Below are positions 55,143-63,778 of a stretch of 64,000 nucleotides of DNA, one piece after another. The position numbers and the translations under genes were made by a program. This DNA is from Sagittula salina (GTDB taxonomy: Bacteria > Pseudomonadota > Alphaproteobacteria > Rhodobacterales > Rhodobacteraceae): the NCBI RefSeq assembly GCF_017813235.1, contig NZ_JAGISH010000003.1:45471-109470 (forward strand), read 5' to 3'. How positions within the stretch are numbered: the first letter of the stretch is position 1; each line of letters opens with the position of its first letter. The notes below the pieces were generated by a model, which saw only the letters and a program-made list of their open reading frames with translations, was not told the DNA's origin and searched no databases.

Positions 55143-57088
55143 ACACGGCGCAACGCTTCGGCCATGGCCCAAGCGAGACTGTGCAGGGTGTAGGGCTTTT
55201 GCAGGAGTTCAACGGCCAGTGCGCTGTTCTGATCGTACAGCGCGTGTTTCGAGGCATGACCCGAGGCAAGCAGCCGCGCCATACCCGGATAATCGCGACC
55301 CAGCCGCGCCATCAGGTCGAAACCTGTCAGCGTTCCGGGCAGCACCACGTCCGAGAACACAAGATCCACGGGCTCTCCGGCGTCCAGCCTCGCCAGTGCC
55401 TGGGTCACGTCCCCCGCCTCGAGCGCCACGTAGCCCAGGGCTTCGACCCGGTCCATCGTCGCGTCGCGCACCAGTGGGTCGTCCTCGACGATCAGCACCA
55501 CCTCGCCATCGCCCATGGGCAGCCGGTCAGGGACTTCGCCAGCGCTCGTCGAAGCCGGTGGGGGAGCGACCAAAGGCAGGAACAGCGTCACGCGGCTGCC
55601 TTTGCCGAGGGTCGAGTCGAGGTCGATGAAACCCCCCGCCCGGTTCAGCGTCAGTGCCACGCTGGTCAGTCCCAGCCCGGCCCCGGCGTGTCCGGGACTG
55701 GCCGTGTAGAAGGGTTCCAGCGCCTGGGCCAGTGTCTCGGGAGACATGCCGTGCCCGGTGTCGGTGACGCTGACGGTGACGTACTGCCCGGCCCGCCCGT
55801 GGGGGTGGCGCGCCGCCTGGGTCGCATCGAGCGTGACACAACCGCTGGCCAGAGTGACCACGTCATCCCCGCCGCAGGCGTCGCGCGCGTTCAGCACGAG
55901 GTTCAGCAGCGCGCCGTCCAGCTCCGCCTTGTCGATGGCGATGGCGGCGCCCGGCGCGCCGGGTACGAACACGACGCGAATGCCGTCGGACAGAAGGCGG
56001 TGCAGCAGGTTCCAGGTCTCGGCCAGATGTGTGTCGATCTCGAAGGCGTGTCCGCCCGACCGCCGCGGTCCGGCGAGTGACAGCAGCCGCTGGCCAAAGC
56101 CCGCGGCAAGGCGTGTCGCTTCGGTTGCGCGGGCAATATGGGCGCGGGCCAGATCGCCCTCAGCCTCCGATGCCGCGAATTCGAGGTTCGACAGGATCAC
56201 CGTCAGCAGGTTGTTGAAATCATGCGCGACGATCCCTGCCATGCGTCCCACGGTTTCCAGGCGTTGCGAGTGCGCCAATGCCTCCGCAAGACGCGCCGAC
56301 CGTGTGCGGTCGAGTAGTACACCGGTCATCCAGCGCTGATGGCCTGGACTGTCCACGGACGCCGCCCCGAGCAGTTCCAGCCGCCGCGGCTGCCCGTCGA
56401 TCTCCGTGGCGAACTGCATGTCCAGCGTTCCGTCACTCCCGGGCGGGAGAGTGCGGGCGCGGGCCTCTTCCAGCCGGCGGGGATCGTCCCCGGTTGCGAG
56501 GATATCCCATGCGGTTTCCGGCTCGTCGTCGGGACCCATGCCGAGAATCTGTCGCAGCGTGGCGGACAGGTAGAGCTTGCCGGACCGGTAATCGCGTTCG
56601 AATACGCCGATGCCCGCGTGCTCCATCACAGTTTCCAGGCGCCTTTCGAGCGTCGAGACGTCGTCCATGAGCGACGCCGCTCGATCCTGCTCGGCGGTCA
56701 GGTCCAACGCGGTGACGGTGATCCCCGAAATATGCCCGCCCGCCTCTCGGATCGGACTGACGTACCAGCGCGCAAAGCTGGTGGAGCCGTCGGGCAGGGA
56801 GCTTTGCACGGTGCCCGTGCTATCCTCGCCTGCCAGCCCCCGAATATGGCGCGCGCGCATCTCTGCGGGAATCCAGGGGCTGACCTCGTAGTGCTGTCGC
56901 CCCTTCAGTGGGCTGTCGCCGGTCTGGAACGCGCGGCGCCAAGCGTCCGAGGCGGTGACGTAGCGCATCTCCCGGTCGAAGACGGCGACCGGCACCTGCA
57001 CGCCCGCGATATGCCCTGACAACTGGTCGGCCAGGCTGCGCAGGACGGCGTCGTCGGGTGACGGCGGCAATTCCCCTTGTCCGGCCAT
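55097..57088 (-). CDS. Hybrid PAS sensor histidine kinase
   Basis: 663 aa. Two PAS-like domains (about 20-130 and 145-260, with VFDREMRYVTASDAWRRAF and VMEHAGIGVFERDYRSGKLY) precede the HisKA H-box GIVAHDFNNLLTVILSNLEF near residue 290, an ATPase domain (LLNLVLNARDACGG) and a C-terminal receiver (VLIVEDDPLVRDATMDRVEA). No transmembrane segment is apparent, so it probably senses a cytoplasmic signal. ATG at 57088 has GGGAGGACGACC upstream. It is convergent with the response regulator and overlaps it by 46 bp. Confidence 0.88.
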   Translation of the reverse strand: MAGQGELPPSPDDAVLRSLADQLSGHIAGVQVPVAVFDREMRYVTASDAWRRAFQTGDSPLKGRQHYEVSPWIPAEMRARHIRGLAGEDSTGTVQSSLPDGSTSFARWYVSPIREAGGHISGITVTALDLTAEQDRAASLMDDVSTLERRLETVMEHAGIGVFERDYRSGKLYLSATLRQILGMGPDDEPETAWDILATGDDPRRLEEARARTLPPGSDGTLDMQFATEIDGQPRRLELLGAASVDSPGHQRWMTGVLLDRTRSARLAEALAHSQRLETVGRMAGIVAHDFNNLLTVILSNLEFAASEAEGDLARAHIARATEATRLAAGFGQRLLSLAGPRRSGGHAFEIDTHLAETWNLLHRLLSDGIRVVFVPGAPGAAIAIDKAELDGALLNLVLNARDACGGDDVVTLASGCVTLDATQAARHPHGRAGQYVTVSVTDTGHGMSPETLAQALEPFYTASPGHAGAGLGLTSVALTLNRAGGFIDLDSTLGKGSRVTLFLPLVAPPPASTSAGEVPDRLPMGDGEVVLIVEDDPLVRDATMDRVEALGYVALEAGDVTQALARLDAGEPVDLVFSDVVLPGTLTGFDLMARLGRDYPGMARLLASGHASKHALYDQNSALAVELLQKPYTLHSLAWAMAEALRRVQRQAGTGVIGADRT

Positions 57089-57193
57089 GGTCGTCCTCCC
57101 GCCCGTCCTGCCGACGTATGCTTTCGCCTGCAGGATGAGGATGCCCCTTTCCAATGCAAATGGAAAAGAGCATTGCGTCCTGTCCCCGGGCCG

Positions 57194-57619
57194 TCAGACC
57201 GGCGTGTGCCCCGTGGTGTGCGGCGTGGCCTGTTCGACGGCGGTCGAGATCGCGTTCAGGGCCTCATTTTGGGCTTCTTCGGCACCCTGCGCCGCCTGGT
57301 CGAGCGCGAGGCTCCAGACCTTGCGATACTCTTCGGCGTATTCGCGGACCGTCTTTGCCATGAAGCGGCTCCAGGCCTCGGCCAGGGTGCCGGGGGCCTG
57401 TGGTTTCAGCAATTGTGTCATCAGGCCATCGTCGGCATGCAGACGATGCGTGGTGAACCGCAGCAGCTCTTCATTCATTTCGATGACGCGCTTCGCGGCA
57501 TTTGCCTGCATCTTGAGCATGGCGTCGAAAAGCGGCTGGTCGAAACCGTTACCGAGGCCGAGGGGAACGATGCCAGCCTCTGCCATGGGGTGCGAGGTGG
57601 AGCGGGTTTCGGTGGCCAT
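57194..57619 (-). CDS. Phasin-family protein
   Basis: 141 aa from ATG at 57619 with an AAAGGAGG site. Sequence QPLFDAMLKMQANAAKRVIE near residue 30 and the amphipathic helix-rich composition with SRFMAKTVREYAEEYRKVWS near residue 90 fit PhaP-like phasins, which coat polyhydroxyalkanoate granules. No phaC or phaZ is in this window. An FNR-like box lies 55 nt upstream. Confidence 0.7.
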   Translation of the reverse strand: MATETRSTSHPMAEAGIVPLGLGNGFDQPLFDAMLKMQANAAKRVIEMNEELLRFTTHRLHADDGLMTQLLKPQAPGTLAEAWSRFMAKTVREYAEEYRKVWSLALDQAAQGAEEAQNEALNAISTAVEQATPHTTGHTPV

Positions 57620-57674
57620 GGTCAGTCCTCCTTTGCAGGTCGAATCCTTTTGGCATGGCGGGGCGTGCGGGGCA

Positions 57675-57688
57675 TTGTTAACGGTCAA
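57675..57688. promoter_or_regulatory. FNR-like box upstream of the phasin gene
   Basis: TTGTTAACGGTCAA has right arm GTCAA and left arm TTGTT; it lies 55 nt before the start at 57619. Confidence 0.5.
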
Positions 57689-57960
57689 CGATACGCTGAT
57701 CAGGAGGGAGCGACGGCCCGTGCGAGGCCCCCGGTGCACATACAGGCGCGGCCGCGGCGCAGGACGTGCACAATCCGGCCTCCACCCAGAGCTCCTTTGC
57801 AGCCTGGCGACCACACCCGTCTATGCTGCCATTGTTCGACCGTGACATCCCGGGCCGAACGCCATTGTGTATTCGGTCGCCGCCACGGCCCGCAGTGGCG
57901 CGACGCGATCCGTGCCCTGCATGACAGCCGCCTTCTGAAAGGGCGCCTTGGCGCAACTGG

Positions 57961-57974
57961 TTGACGGCTGTCAA
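57961..57974. promoter_or_regulatory. Perfect FNR/DNR-like palindrome upstream of the lipoprotein/HPF operon
   Basis: TTGACGGCTGTCAA is a perfect dyad (TTGAC-N4-GTCAA). It lies 55 nt before the ATG at 58030, close to the -41.5 region that would fit class II activation. Confidence 0.65.
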
Positions 57975-58029
57975 TGAGCCGCCGCAGCAGGGGTGAGAGG
58001 CTGGCCCCAGACGACAGAGGAGCTATCCC

Positions 58030-58308
58030 ATGACCCGTTTCCCACTTGCTGCGCTGGCCCTCTCGGGCCTCCTGCTGGCCGCTGCGTGCGAGAACATGAC
58101 ACCCGAACAGCGCACCGTGGCCGGTGCCGCAGGCGGCGCTGCCGCCGGGCTGATCACCGCCGAAGCGCTGGATGCCGATGATGACTGGCGCCTGATCGCG
58201 GGGCTGGCCGGTGCCGCAGCGGGCGTCATGGTTGCGCAGAACGCCACTACGGACCGTTGTGCCTATGCGCGCGGCGACGGCACGTATTACTACGCTCCCT
58301 GCCCGTGA
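58030..58308 (+). CDS. Small glycine-zipper lipoprotein
   Basis: 92 aa. The signal peptide ends in a lipobox-like LLLAAAC with lipidated Cys near residue 21. A glycine-zipper stretch follows (AGAAGGAAAGLITAEALD and GLAGAAAGVMVA). It is probably an outer-membrane or periplasm-facing lipoprotein. GGAGCTATCCC precedes the start. It is 9 nt upstream of the HPF-like gene. Confidence 0.7.
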   Translation: MTRFPLAALALSGLLLAAACENMTPEQRTVAGAAGGAAAGLITAEALDADDDWRLIAGLAGAAAGVMVAQNATTDRCAYARGDGTYYYAPCP

Positions 58309-58317
58309 GGTCCCGCC

Positions 58318-58875
58318 ATGCAAATCGAACCGATCCTGAGCTGGCGTAATCTGGACCCCTCGGATGCAGTGGCGGAACTGGTCGCGCGCCGTATCGCCGT
58401 ACTTGAACGCCTGCACCCACGCATCACCGGCTGCGAGGTCGTGCTGGAGGCCGATCAGAAACGCAAGGCCCACGGCCGAGTGGTAAAGGCGCGGCTGACA
58501 CTCCACATCCCCGGCCCCGATTTTCATGCCGAACGCGCAGTGGCGCAGGGCAGCGCCCGGGGTGACCTGCTTCTGGCCGTCAACCGGACCTTTTCCGCTG
58601 CCGAGAAGCACCTGAAGAGGCAAAAGAAGACCATGGCCGGGCTGGAGGTGAAACATCATGCGCCCGTGCTGCACGGCGAGGTCACCCAGCTGGAGCCGGA
58701 ACTGGGCTGGGGCACGATCCGCGCCGATGACGGCCAATCGGTCTATTTCCAGCGCGACAGCCTCACCTCGGATGCCTGGGACCAGCTCGAAATGGGGCAG
58801 CGCCTGCGGTTCCGCGAGATGATGGGCGAGAAGGGTCCTTATGCAGTGGCCGTCAGCCTGGCGGCGGCGTCATGA
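58318..58875 (+). CDS. HPF/RaiA-type ribosome hibernation factor fused to a cold-shock-like domain
   Basis: 185 aa. Residues 1-105 form an S30AE (ribosome hibernation promoting factor) domain (WRNLDPSDAVAELVARRIAV, VNRTFSAAEKHLKRQKK). Residues about 118-182 resemble a cold-shock/S1-like beta-barrel, with LGWGTIRADDGQSVYFQRDS where RNP motifs would be (KGFGFI and VFVH replaced). Long HPFs normally carry a different C-terminal dimerisation domain. It overlaps the next gene by 4 nt. Ribosome inactivation under energy stress is inferred. Confidence 0.75.
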   Translation: MQIEPILSWRNLDPSDAVAELVARRIAVLERLHPRITGCEVVLEADQKRKAHGRVVKARLTLHIPGPDFHAERAVAQGSARGDLLLAVNRTFSAAEKHLKRQKKTMAGLEVKHHAPVLHGEVTQLEPELGWGTIRADDGQSVYFQRDSLTSDAWDQLEMGQRLRFREMMGEKGPYAVAVSLAAAS

Positions 58876-59435
58876 CCCGGGACACTCTCACAGTCATCCG
58901 CGTGCCCGAGGCCGTCGGTGTCTTTGCCAGCGTCGAGGCATTACAGGGCGCGATATATGACCTGATGATGGTGGGCTTCAGCCGCCATGACATCAGCCTC
59001 CTGGCCGACCACGAGACGGTGGAGAAGACGCTGGGCCGCCACTTCTGGAGCGCCGACGAATTGGAGGACGATCCCGCCGTGCCGCGCACGTATTTCGTGT
59101 CCGAGGAGGCAATGGGCGAGCTGGAAGGCAGCGTTGCAGGGGGCTTTTTCTTTCTCGGGTCCTATATCGCCATGCTGGCGCTGTTGACCCCGGCCAGCAC
59201 GCTGGCAGCCTCGGTCGCGGCGATTGCCATCGGCGGTGGACCCGCAGCGCTGGTCGGAACTCTGGCGGCAAGGCAGCTTCATCAGCACCACGTCGAGTAT
59301 TACGCCGACCAACTGCGACGGGGCGGCATCCTGCTGTGGGTGCGCGTCAAAGATGCCGAGCGCGAGGCACTGGCGCGTGACATCCTGAGGCAGCACTCCG
59401 GGAAGGATGTGCATGTCCATGATTGGAGCACGTGA
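58872..59435 (+). CDS. Membrane-associated stress-type protein of unknown function
   Basis: 187 aa. An N-terminal segment (VFASVEALQGAIYDLMMVGF) resembles general-stress proteins of the DUF1269 group. Two hydrophobic stretches follow (LLTPASTLAASVAAIAIGGG and the preceding FFFLGSYIAMLAL). The C-terminus (HHVEYYADQLRRGGILLWVR) fits a small soluble domain. Coupled to the HPF gene by an ATGA overlap. Confidence 0.5.
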   Translation: MTRDTLTVIRVPEAVGVFASVEALQGAIYDLMMVGFSRHDISLLADHETVEKTLGRHFWSADELEDDPAVPRTYFVSEEAMGELEGSVAGGFFFLGSYIAMLALLTPASTLAASVAAIAIGGGPAALVGTLAARQLHQHHVEYYADQLRRGGILLWVRVKDAEREALARDILRQHSGKDVHVHDWST

Positions 59436-59445
59436 CCGCAGTCAA
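59432..59445. promoter_or_regulatory. Weak FNR-like box near the end of the stress-protein gene
   Basis: GTGACCGCAGTCAA has one mismatch to TTGAC-N4-GTCAA, but it overlaps the stop codon of 58872-59435 and no clear gene follows it. Confidence 0.25.
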
Positions 59446-59778
59446 TGACTGCGCATCCGGGGCCGGCGCAAGGCGGGCGTCAACCCGGAGGAGGACCACA
59501 GTCCGGCGTCATAGTCTCGGGACTTGCTCACGACCTGGTGTACGGGTTTGGCATCGCCGCCATCGCTGTGGAGAATGGTGCCCGGTCGTCGGAAAACTGG
59601 TCTGGCGGGCCATTGCCCGCCACAACCGTGAGGTTGGCGCGACAATCAACGAACCGCGTGGATGGCTCCGCTATGAAAAGAGCGGCCTGACCACGGAATT
59701 TGGGGCGCAGGTCCTTGAGCTGGGAAACATAACCGATTCTGCGGAATATGCTGCGTCTGGAAAAGCGGCGTGGTTGCA
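59436..59778. other. 343-bp spacer, no clear gene
   Basis: Open frames (for example 59445-59690 with LAHDLVYGFGIAAIAVENGA) show no recognised domain. They could be an unknown small gene or a broken one. Confidence 0.4.
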
Positions 59779-60636
59779 TTAACGACTGGCAGCGCCGAAT
59801 TCACTCAGCCGCTTCAGCCGCTCCGGCGGCATCGTCGCCTCGAACCGGTCGGAGGACGCGACCTGCACAAATGGATGCGGGAAGGGTGTCGCGCGCGGGT
59901 TCTCGGCGCCGGCGATGCGATCACGCGGGTATTTACCCAACTGCCGCAGACGTTCCATGTCGACGATCTCGACCAAGTCGGACGCGGGCAAGCGGATGGC
60001 GCTCCGCTCGATCAGTTGGTGCAGCGCGCGGCACAGGGTCTCTGCCGTCATGTCAAGCAACGAGGCAAGGTCTCGCCGGGACAGGGCGATGCGGATCAAG
60101 GGCACATTTCCCGTGCCGCGGGCGGGCTTCTGGTCGAGCAACCAGAAGGCGACGCGTTGCAAAGTATTCCGGCCCCGCATCCGGATGACTCCCTGTTGCG
60201 CCTCCTGATACTGCTGCAGTGTTACCGAAAGAAAGGCTTGGTAATGCTCTGGCCGGGCCTTGAGGAAACTGTTCCAGGCCTCACGCGGCATCCAGCAGAC
60301 CATGCCATCGGTCGCGGCCTCCACGGCGTGGCCATGCCGCTGACCGTCGGTGTTGCCCACCAGTTGGCCGGGGCCGACGGTCTGGAGAACGTGTTCGGCC
60401 CCGTCTTCAGTGAACACCACGATCTTCAGCAATCCCGAGACGACGACGCCGATGCGTCCGACCTCATCGCCTTGGGTAATGATGGTTTCGCCACCGTGGA
60501 AATGCGTACGCGTGGTCCGCACCGAGAAGGCAGCAAGCGCCTGATCCCCGAGCATTTGGCAGAAACCCCTGCGCCGAGAAGTGCAGACACGACACCGGTT
60601 GTCGCACCGCGATGTGGTATCGGTCTGGCCGTGCAT
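59779..60636 (-). CDS. Crp/FNR-family transcriptional regulator
   Basis: 285 aa from ATG at 60636. N-terminal cysteines C11, C15, C18 and C26 and a central C114 (DGMVCWM, matching MVCEIP of E. coli FNR) suggest an Fe-S oxygen sensor. The cNMP-binding-like domain and a winged helix (LSRRDLASLLDMTAETLCRA near residue 185) follow. The recognition helix reads E199-T-L-C202-R203 where FNR has E-T-I-S-R. An AGGGG site precedes the start. C-terminal extension of about 50 residues. It probably controls the surrounding FNR-like boxes. Confidence 0.85.
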   Translation of the reverse strand: MHGQTDTTSRCDNRCRVCTSRRRGFCQMLGDQALAAFSVRTTRTHFHGGETIITQGDEVGRIGVVVSGLLKIVVFTEDGAEHVLQTVGPGQLVGNTDGQRHGHAVEAATDGMVCWMPREAWNSFLKARPEHYQAFLSVTLQQYQEAQQGVIRMRGRNTLQRVAFWLLDQKPARGTGNVPLIRIALSRRDLASLLDMTAETLCRALHQLIERSAIRLPASDLVEIVDMERLRQLGKYPRDRIAGAENPRATPFPHPFVQVASSDRFEATMPPERLKRLSEFGAASR

Positions 60637-60775
60637 GCCTGCCCCTCTCTGCAACCGAGCGCCGCACGCTCAAAGGGGGTGCGACGAGTCGTCGAAACAT
60701 CTACCAGAAGAAATACATCCCAAATTTAAAATATTTACCAAACGTTAACTGTGCAGAATTGTGCAGGGACTCGGG

Positions 60776-61423
60776 TCAGGGACGAAGGCTGCCGCGCAGG
60801 GTTTCGGTCACGGTCGCGTCGGGCACCTGATCAAAGATGGTGTAGGCCTGCCCCACGGCGGCCAGCGGCTCGGACGGATGGGGGCAGATCACCTCGATGC
60901 CCAGACCGCGCAGGGGGTCAAGCCCGTGGCTCAGCGCCACCGGCAGGGCGGCGACGATCTCGATCGCGCCCTGATCGCGGACAGCGCGGACTGCAGCCGC
61001 AAGCGTGGTGCCGGTGGCAGCGCCGTCGTCGACGATCAGCACATGCCGACCTTTCAGTGACAGCGGCGGTCGGGCATCGGCAAAGGTCTTGCTGCGGCGG
61101 GCCACCTCGGCGACCTCTTCCCGAGCGATGGCCTCAACCTGCTGCCCGCCAAGGCCCAGCGAGCGCCTCAGCGCGGCATTGTCCACCCGCTGCGACGGAT
61201 CGGGGCCGGTGACGGCGGCCAGCGCCACCTCGGGGTTGCCGGGGGCGCCGACCTTGCGCACAACCACCACGTCAAGCGGCGCCCCCAGGTGGCGCGCCAC
61301 GGCGGCCGCGATGGGTACCCCGCCTCGCGGGATACCCAGCACGATCCACTCCGGCCCGATGCGCTGGGGCAGGGCGGCGATCAGCTGCGACGCCGCTTCG
61401 GTGCGATCATGAAACAGCACCAC
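60776..61423 (-). CDS. Phosphoribosyltransferase-fold protein
   Basis: 215 aa. HVLIVDDGAATGTTLAAAVR near residue 128 is the PRPP-binding motif. VLGIPRGGVPIAAAVARHLG near residue 27 is the other conserved loop. Such proteins are common in stress islands near Hsp20 and FNR genes; the true reaction is not known. It starts 6 nt after the Hsp20 stop, so the two are co-transcribed. Confidence 0.8.
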   Translation of the reverse strand: MVLFHDRTEAASQLIAALPQRIGPEWIVLGIPRGGVPIAAAVARHLGAPLDVVVVRKVGAPGNPEVALAAVTGPDPSQRVDNAALRRSLGLGGQQVEAIAREEVAEVARRSKTFADARPPLSLKGRHVLIVDDGAATGTTLAAAVRAVRDQGAIEIVAALPVALSHGLDPLRGLGIEVICPHPSEPLAAVGQAYTIFDQVPDATVTETLRGSLRP

Positions 61424-61429
61424 GGGCCG

Positions 61430-61948
61430 TCACGCCGCCGTGACCGAGACGGTGCGCTCCGAAGCCCGGGCAACGGCGGTCTTCGGCAGGGTCACCGTCA
61501 GGATGCCGTTGGCAAACTGTGCCTCGACCTTGTCGGTTTCCACGTTCTCGGGCAGGCGGATGCTGCGCTGGAAGCTATCCCATCGGCGTTCGCGCATATG
61601 CCAGGTCTCGTCGTCGGATTTCCTCTCCTCGGACTTCTGGCCGCTGACGGCCAAGCTGCCGTTGGACAGTTTCACCGTGATTTGCGCGGGTTCAAGGCCG
61701 GGCAGTTCGGCCACCAACCGGTAGCCCTCGGGCGACTCGGTCAGATCCATCGCGGGACTCAATACCGTCATGCCAGTGTCGTCGCGAAAAAGGCGAGGGC
61801 CGCGTTCAAACCACTGGCGCGGCTCAAAGGTGTCAAAGAGGCGCTCTATCTCGTCGCGCAGGCTGCCGAAGCCGGTCCATGCGGCAGGCGGGCGTGGTAA
61901 CGGATCAGAGGTGGTGGTCCGGGTGATGGGGATGTCCTTGGTGGTCAT
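61430..61948 (-). CDS. Small heat-shock protein Hsp20 (alpha-crystallin domain)
   Basis: 172 aa from ATG at 61948 with CAGGAGATC upstream. The alpha-crystallin domain covers residues about 70-160 (MDLTESPEGYRLVAELPGLE, IRLPENVETDKVEAQFANGI with the A-x-x-x-NGxL motif). It holds unfolding proteins under stress. It is followed by the phosphoribosyltransferase gene. No clear terminator was seen. Confidence 0.92.
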   Translation of the reverse strand: MTTKDIPITRTTTSDPLPRPPAAWTGFGSLRDEIERLFDTFEPRQWFERGPRLFRDDTGMTVLSPAMDLTESPEGYRLVAELPGLEPAQITVKLSNGSLAVSGQKSEERKSDDETWHMRERRWDSFQRSIRLPENVETDKVEAQFANGILTVTLPKTAVARASERTVSVTAA

Positions 61949-62612
61949 GCTGATCTCCTGAGCAATAAAGCGGGATGCCCCCCGGTCGGGTTCGACAGAA
62001 GCCTGATCCGACAGGAGAAGCGTTCGCGACTGGCTTGGACCCACGTCACAGGGACAAGGAGACGCAGGACGCTGCGAACGGGCTCAGGCTGCCAGCAGAA
62101 CGAGTAAGGGGCATTGACAGCCGACAAGCAGGCGCGACAGGCGATGCCGCGGAGAACGGCACCCCTGCCGGAGAATGCCGCCGGAGCGATCGCCATGGCG
62201 AAAGGGACCCACCAATGACGCAGCCCTTTGCAGTATATGGTACAGCGCGGAGCTGATCGCCTTGAATGCGCAACACCATGTAGAGCAGAAAGCCCCCGAA
62301 GATTTCCTCGGAAACTGCCTGAGACAGACGTCGGCTATGCGGACAGAGCCAGCGCAGGCGGTAGTATAACCAAGGTCTGCTTCGTCGCAGTTGATTATAG
62401 ATGCATGCCAGTACAAGCGTTGACCACGTATGACGGAAACCTATCGCTTCTTCTTTATCGCGGGCTTTCCGAACCACGATCATACGATGAAACATGAACA
62501 CGCTTCGCAAGCCTACGCGAATAAGGACAGCTTCCGCGTGAGCGTGACATGGCAGCGGAACGTCTCACCTGCGTATGCGGTGTCTCCGCGCCCCGGGGTG
62601 ATCGGCTTGGCG
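61949..62612. other. Spacer between Hsp20 and IS remnants
   Basis: About 660 bp. It should hold the hsp20 promoter. A weak FNR-like dyad around 62036 matches only 8 of 10 arm positions. Short frames have no recognised domain. Confidence 0.4.
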
Positions 62613-63348
62613 ACTTGACGTTCGACGGCAGGAGATCGTCGATCCTGCTGCCGGCCGGGGGGCGGGTGGTGATAACTTCGAGGGTTGCCTTCAGGTTGGC
62701 CAAGGGTTCGACGCCGTTGATCCTTGCCGTTGCAATCAGCGAGGCAATAGGGGTCCAAGTTCGTCCGCCTGCGTCGTGACCGGCGAAGAGTGCGTTCTTT
62801 CCGGTCATCGCGATAAGGCGGATCAGGTTTTCAACGACGTTGGCGTCGATCTCGACGCGGCCGTCGTGGAGAAAGGTCTGCAAGCCGTCCCACTGCCGGT
62901 GGATATTGGTCAACTTCTCGCCGAGGCGCAACTTGGCCGAGACCCGCAAGCGCTGTGCCTGAAGCCAGTCCCCGAACTCGGCGACGAGTGGTGAACTGCC
63001 GGTTTGGCGGGCAGACAGGTGCAGGCCCTCGGCCGTAAAGACCACACCGGGCGGGTCATCGCCTCTTTGACCCCGATCGGCGCCAGCCAGCGCCCTGAGG
63101 TAGCCGGTCGTGGTCGGCCAGGTCCCCCGGGGCGAGGACAGGTACGGCCGCTTCGTCTCTCACCCACCAGGTGCAGCCAAAGGACGCTGTCGAGAGGGCA
63201 TGAATAGCTTGCCGGATGTCTTGAGGTGCTCGGGTCAGCCGGTCGACAACGGTACTGAGGTGGAAGGCAGCGGTGCCTGCCCAGTCCAGGTTGCTGCGGT
63301 CGAGCTGGATCCCGGAGCGAGCCAGGACAGGGCTCTGCCTGTAAAATG
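62613..63348 (-). pseudogene. IS66-family transposase (TnpC) remnant, frameshifted
   Basis: Two IS66 TnpC segments on the minus strand. The C-terminal part (62613-63042) has VEIDANVVENLIRLIAMTGK and FAGHDAGGRTW. An upstream part near 63230-63348 has FYRQSPVLARSGIQLDRSN and FHLSTVVDRLTR in another frame. Frameshifts and an apparent internal deletion separate them, so it is not functional. Confidence 0.75.
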
Positions 63349-63356
63349 AAAGGGAG

Positions 63357-63521
63357 CCCCCGCATCATTTTCAGCCGTTTCGTCGTGTAATCCTCCCACC
63401 TGGGGTGGGGCGGCGGTGCGACCTTCTTCGGATCTGCGAAGTGCCGGACCCATTCGCGAGAACCCTTGCGCGACTCCCGCTGGTAGGTTTCATCCGCCTC
63501 TACGATTCCCGAGAAGCCCAC
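63357..63521 (-). pseudogene. IS1595-type (ISXO2-like) transposase remnant
   Basis: About 55 codons: [20 protein letters not shown] and [20 protein letters not shown] resemble the ISXO2-like DDE transposase of IS1595 elements. It is truncated on both sides by the IS66 and IS21 fragments. Confidence 0.65.
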
Positions 63522-63541
63522 GGCTGGGCTGGTGTCGGGCA

Positions 63542-63778
63542 GTGGATGAACTCGGCTATCTCCCCTTCGCGCAGACCGGCGGCCAGCTGCTGTTCCATCT
63601 CGTCAGCCGCCTCTGCGAGCGCACCTCGATCATCGTGACGACCAATCTCGACTTCGGGGAACGGCCTTCGGTCTTCGGCGACGCGAAGATGACCACTGCG
63701 CTGCCCGACCGCCTTACCCGTCACTGCGACATCGTCGAAACCGGCAACGAGAGCTGGCACTTCAAGAGCCGCGAATGA
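63542..63778 (+). pseudogene. IS21-family IstB helper ATPase, C-terminal fragment
   Basis: [40 protein letters not shown] and [17 protein letters not shown] are the C-terminal half of IstB. The N-terminal half, with the P-loop, is missing. Confidence 0.85.

Larger units (their letters stand above)
57620..58029. other. Divergent control region, phasin and lipoprotein/HPF operon
   Basis: This 410-bp spacer holds two FNR-like boxes, each 55 nt from the start of one divergent gene. No gene is seen. Confidence 0.6.

Noticed and set aside
59423..59782. A 119-codon frame in the spacer before the FNR gene
   Set aside because: It has no recognisable domain and overlaps the end of the preceding gene.
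60720..60750. A TTAAC-like dyad upstream of the FNR-type gene that could be an autoregulatory box
   Set aside because: The right arm (GGTAA) does not match GTCAA or ATCAA; only AT-richness is certain.
62036..62049. A possible FNR box upstream of hsp20
   Set aside because: Only 8 of 10 arm positions fit, and the distance to the start (about 88 nt) is larger than in most of the other genes.
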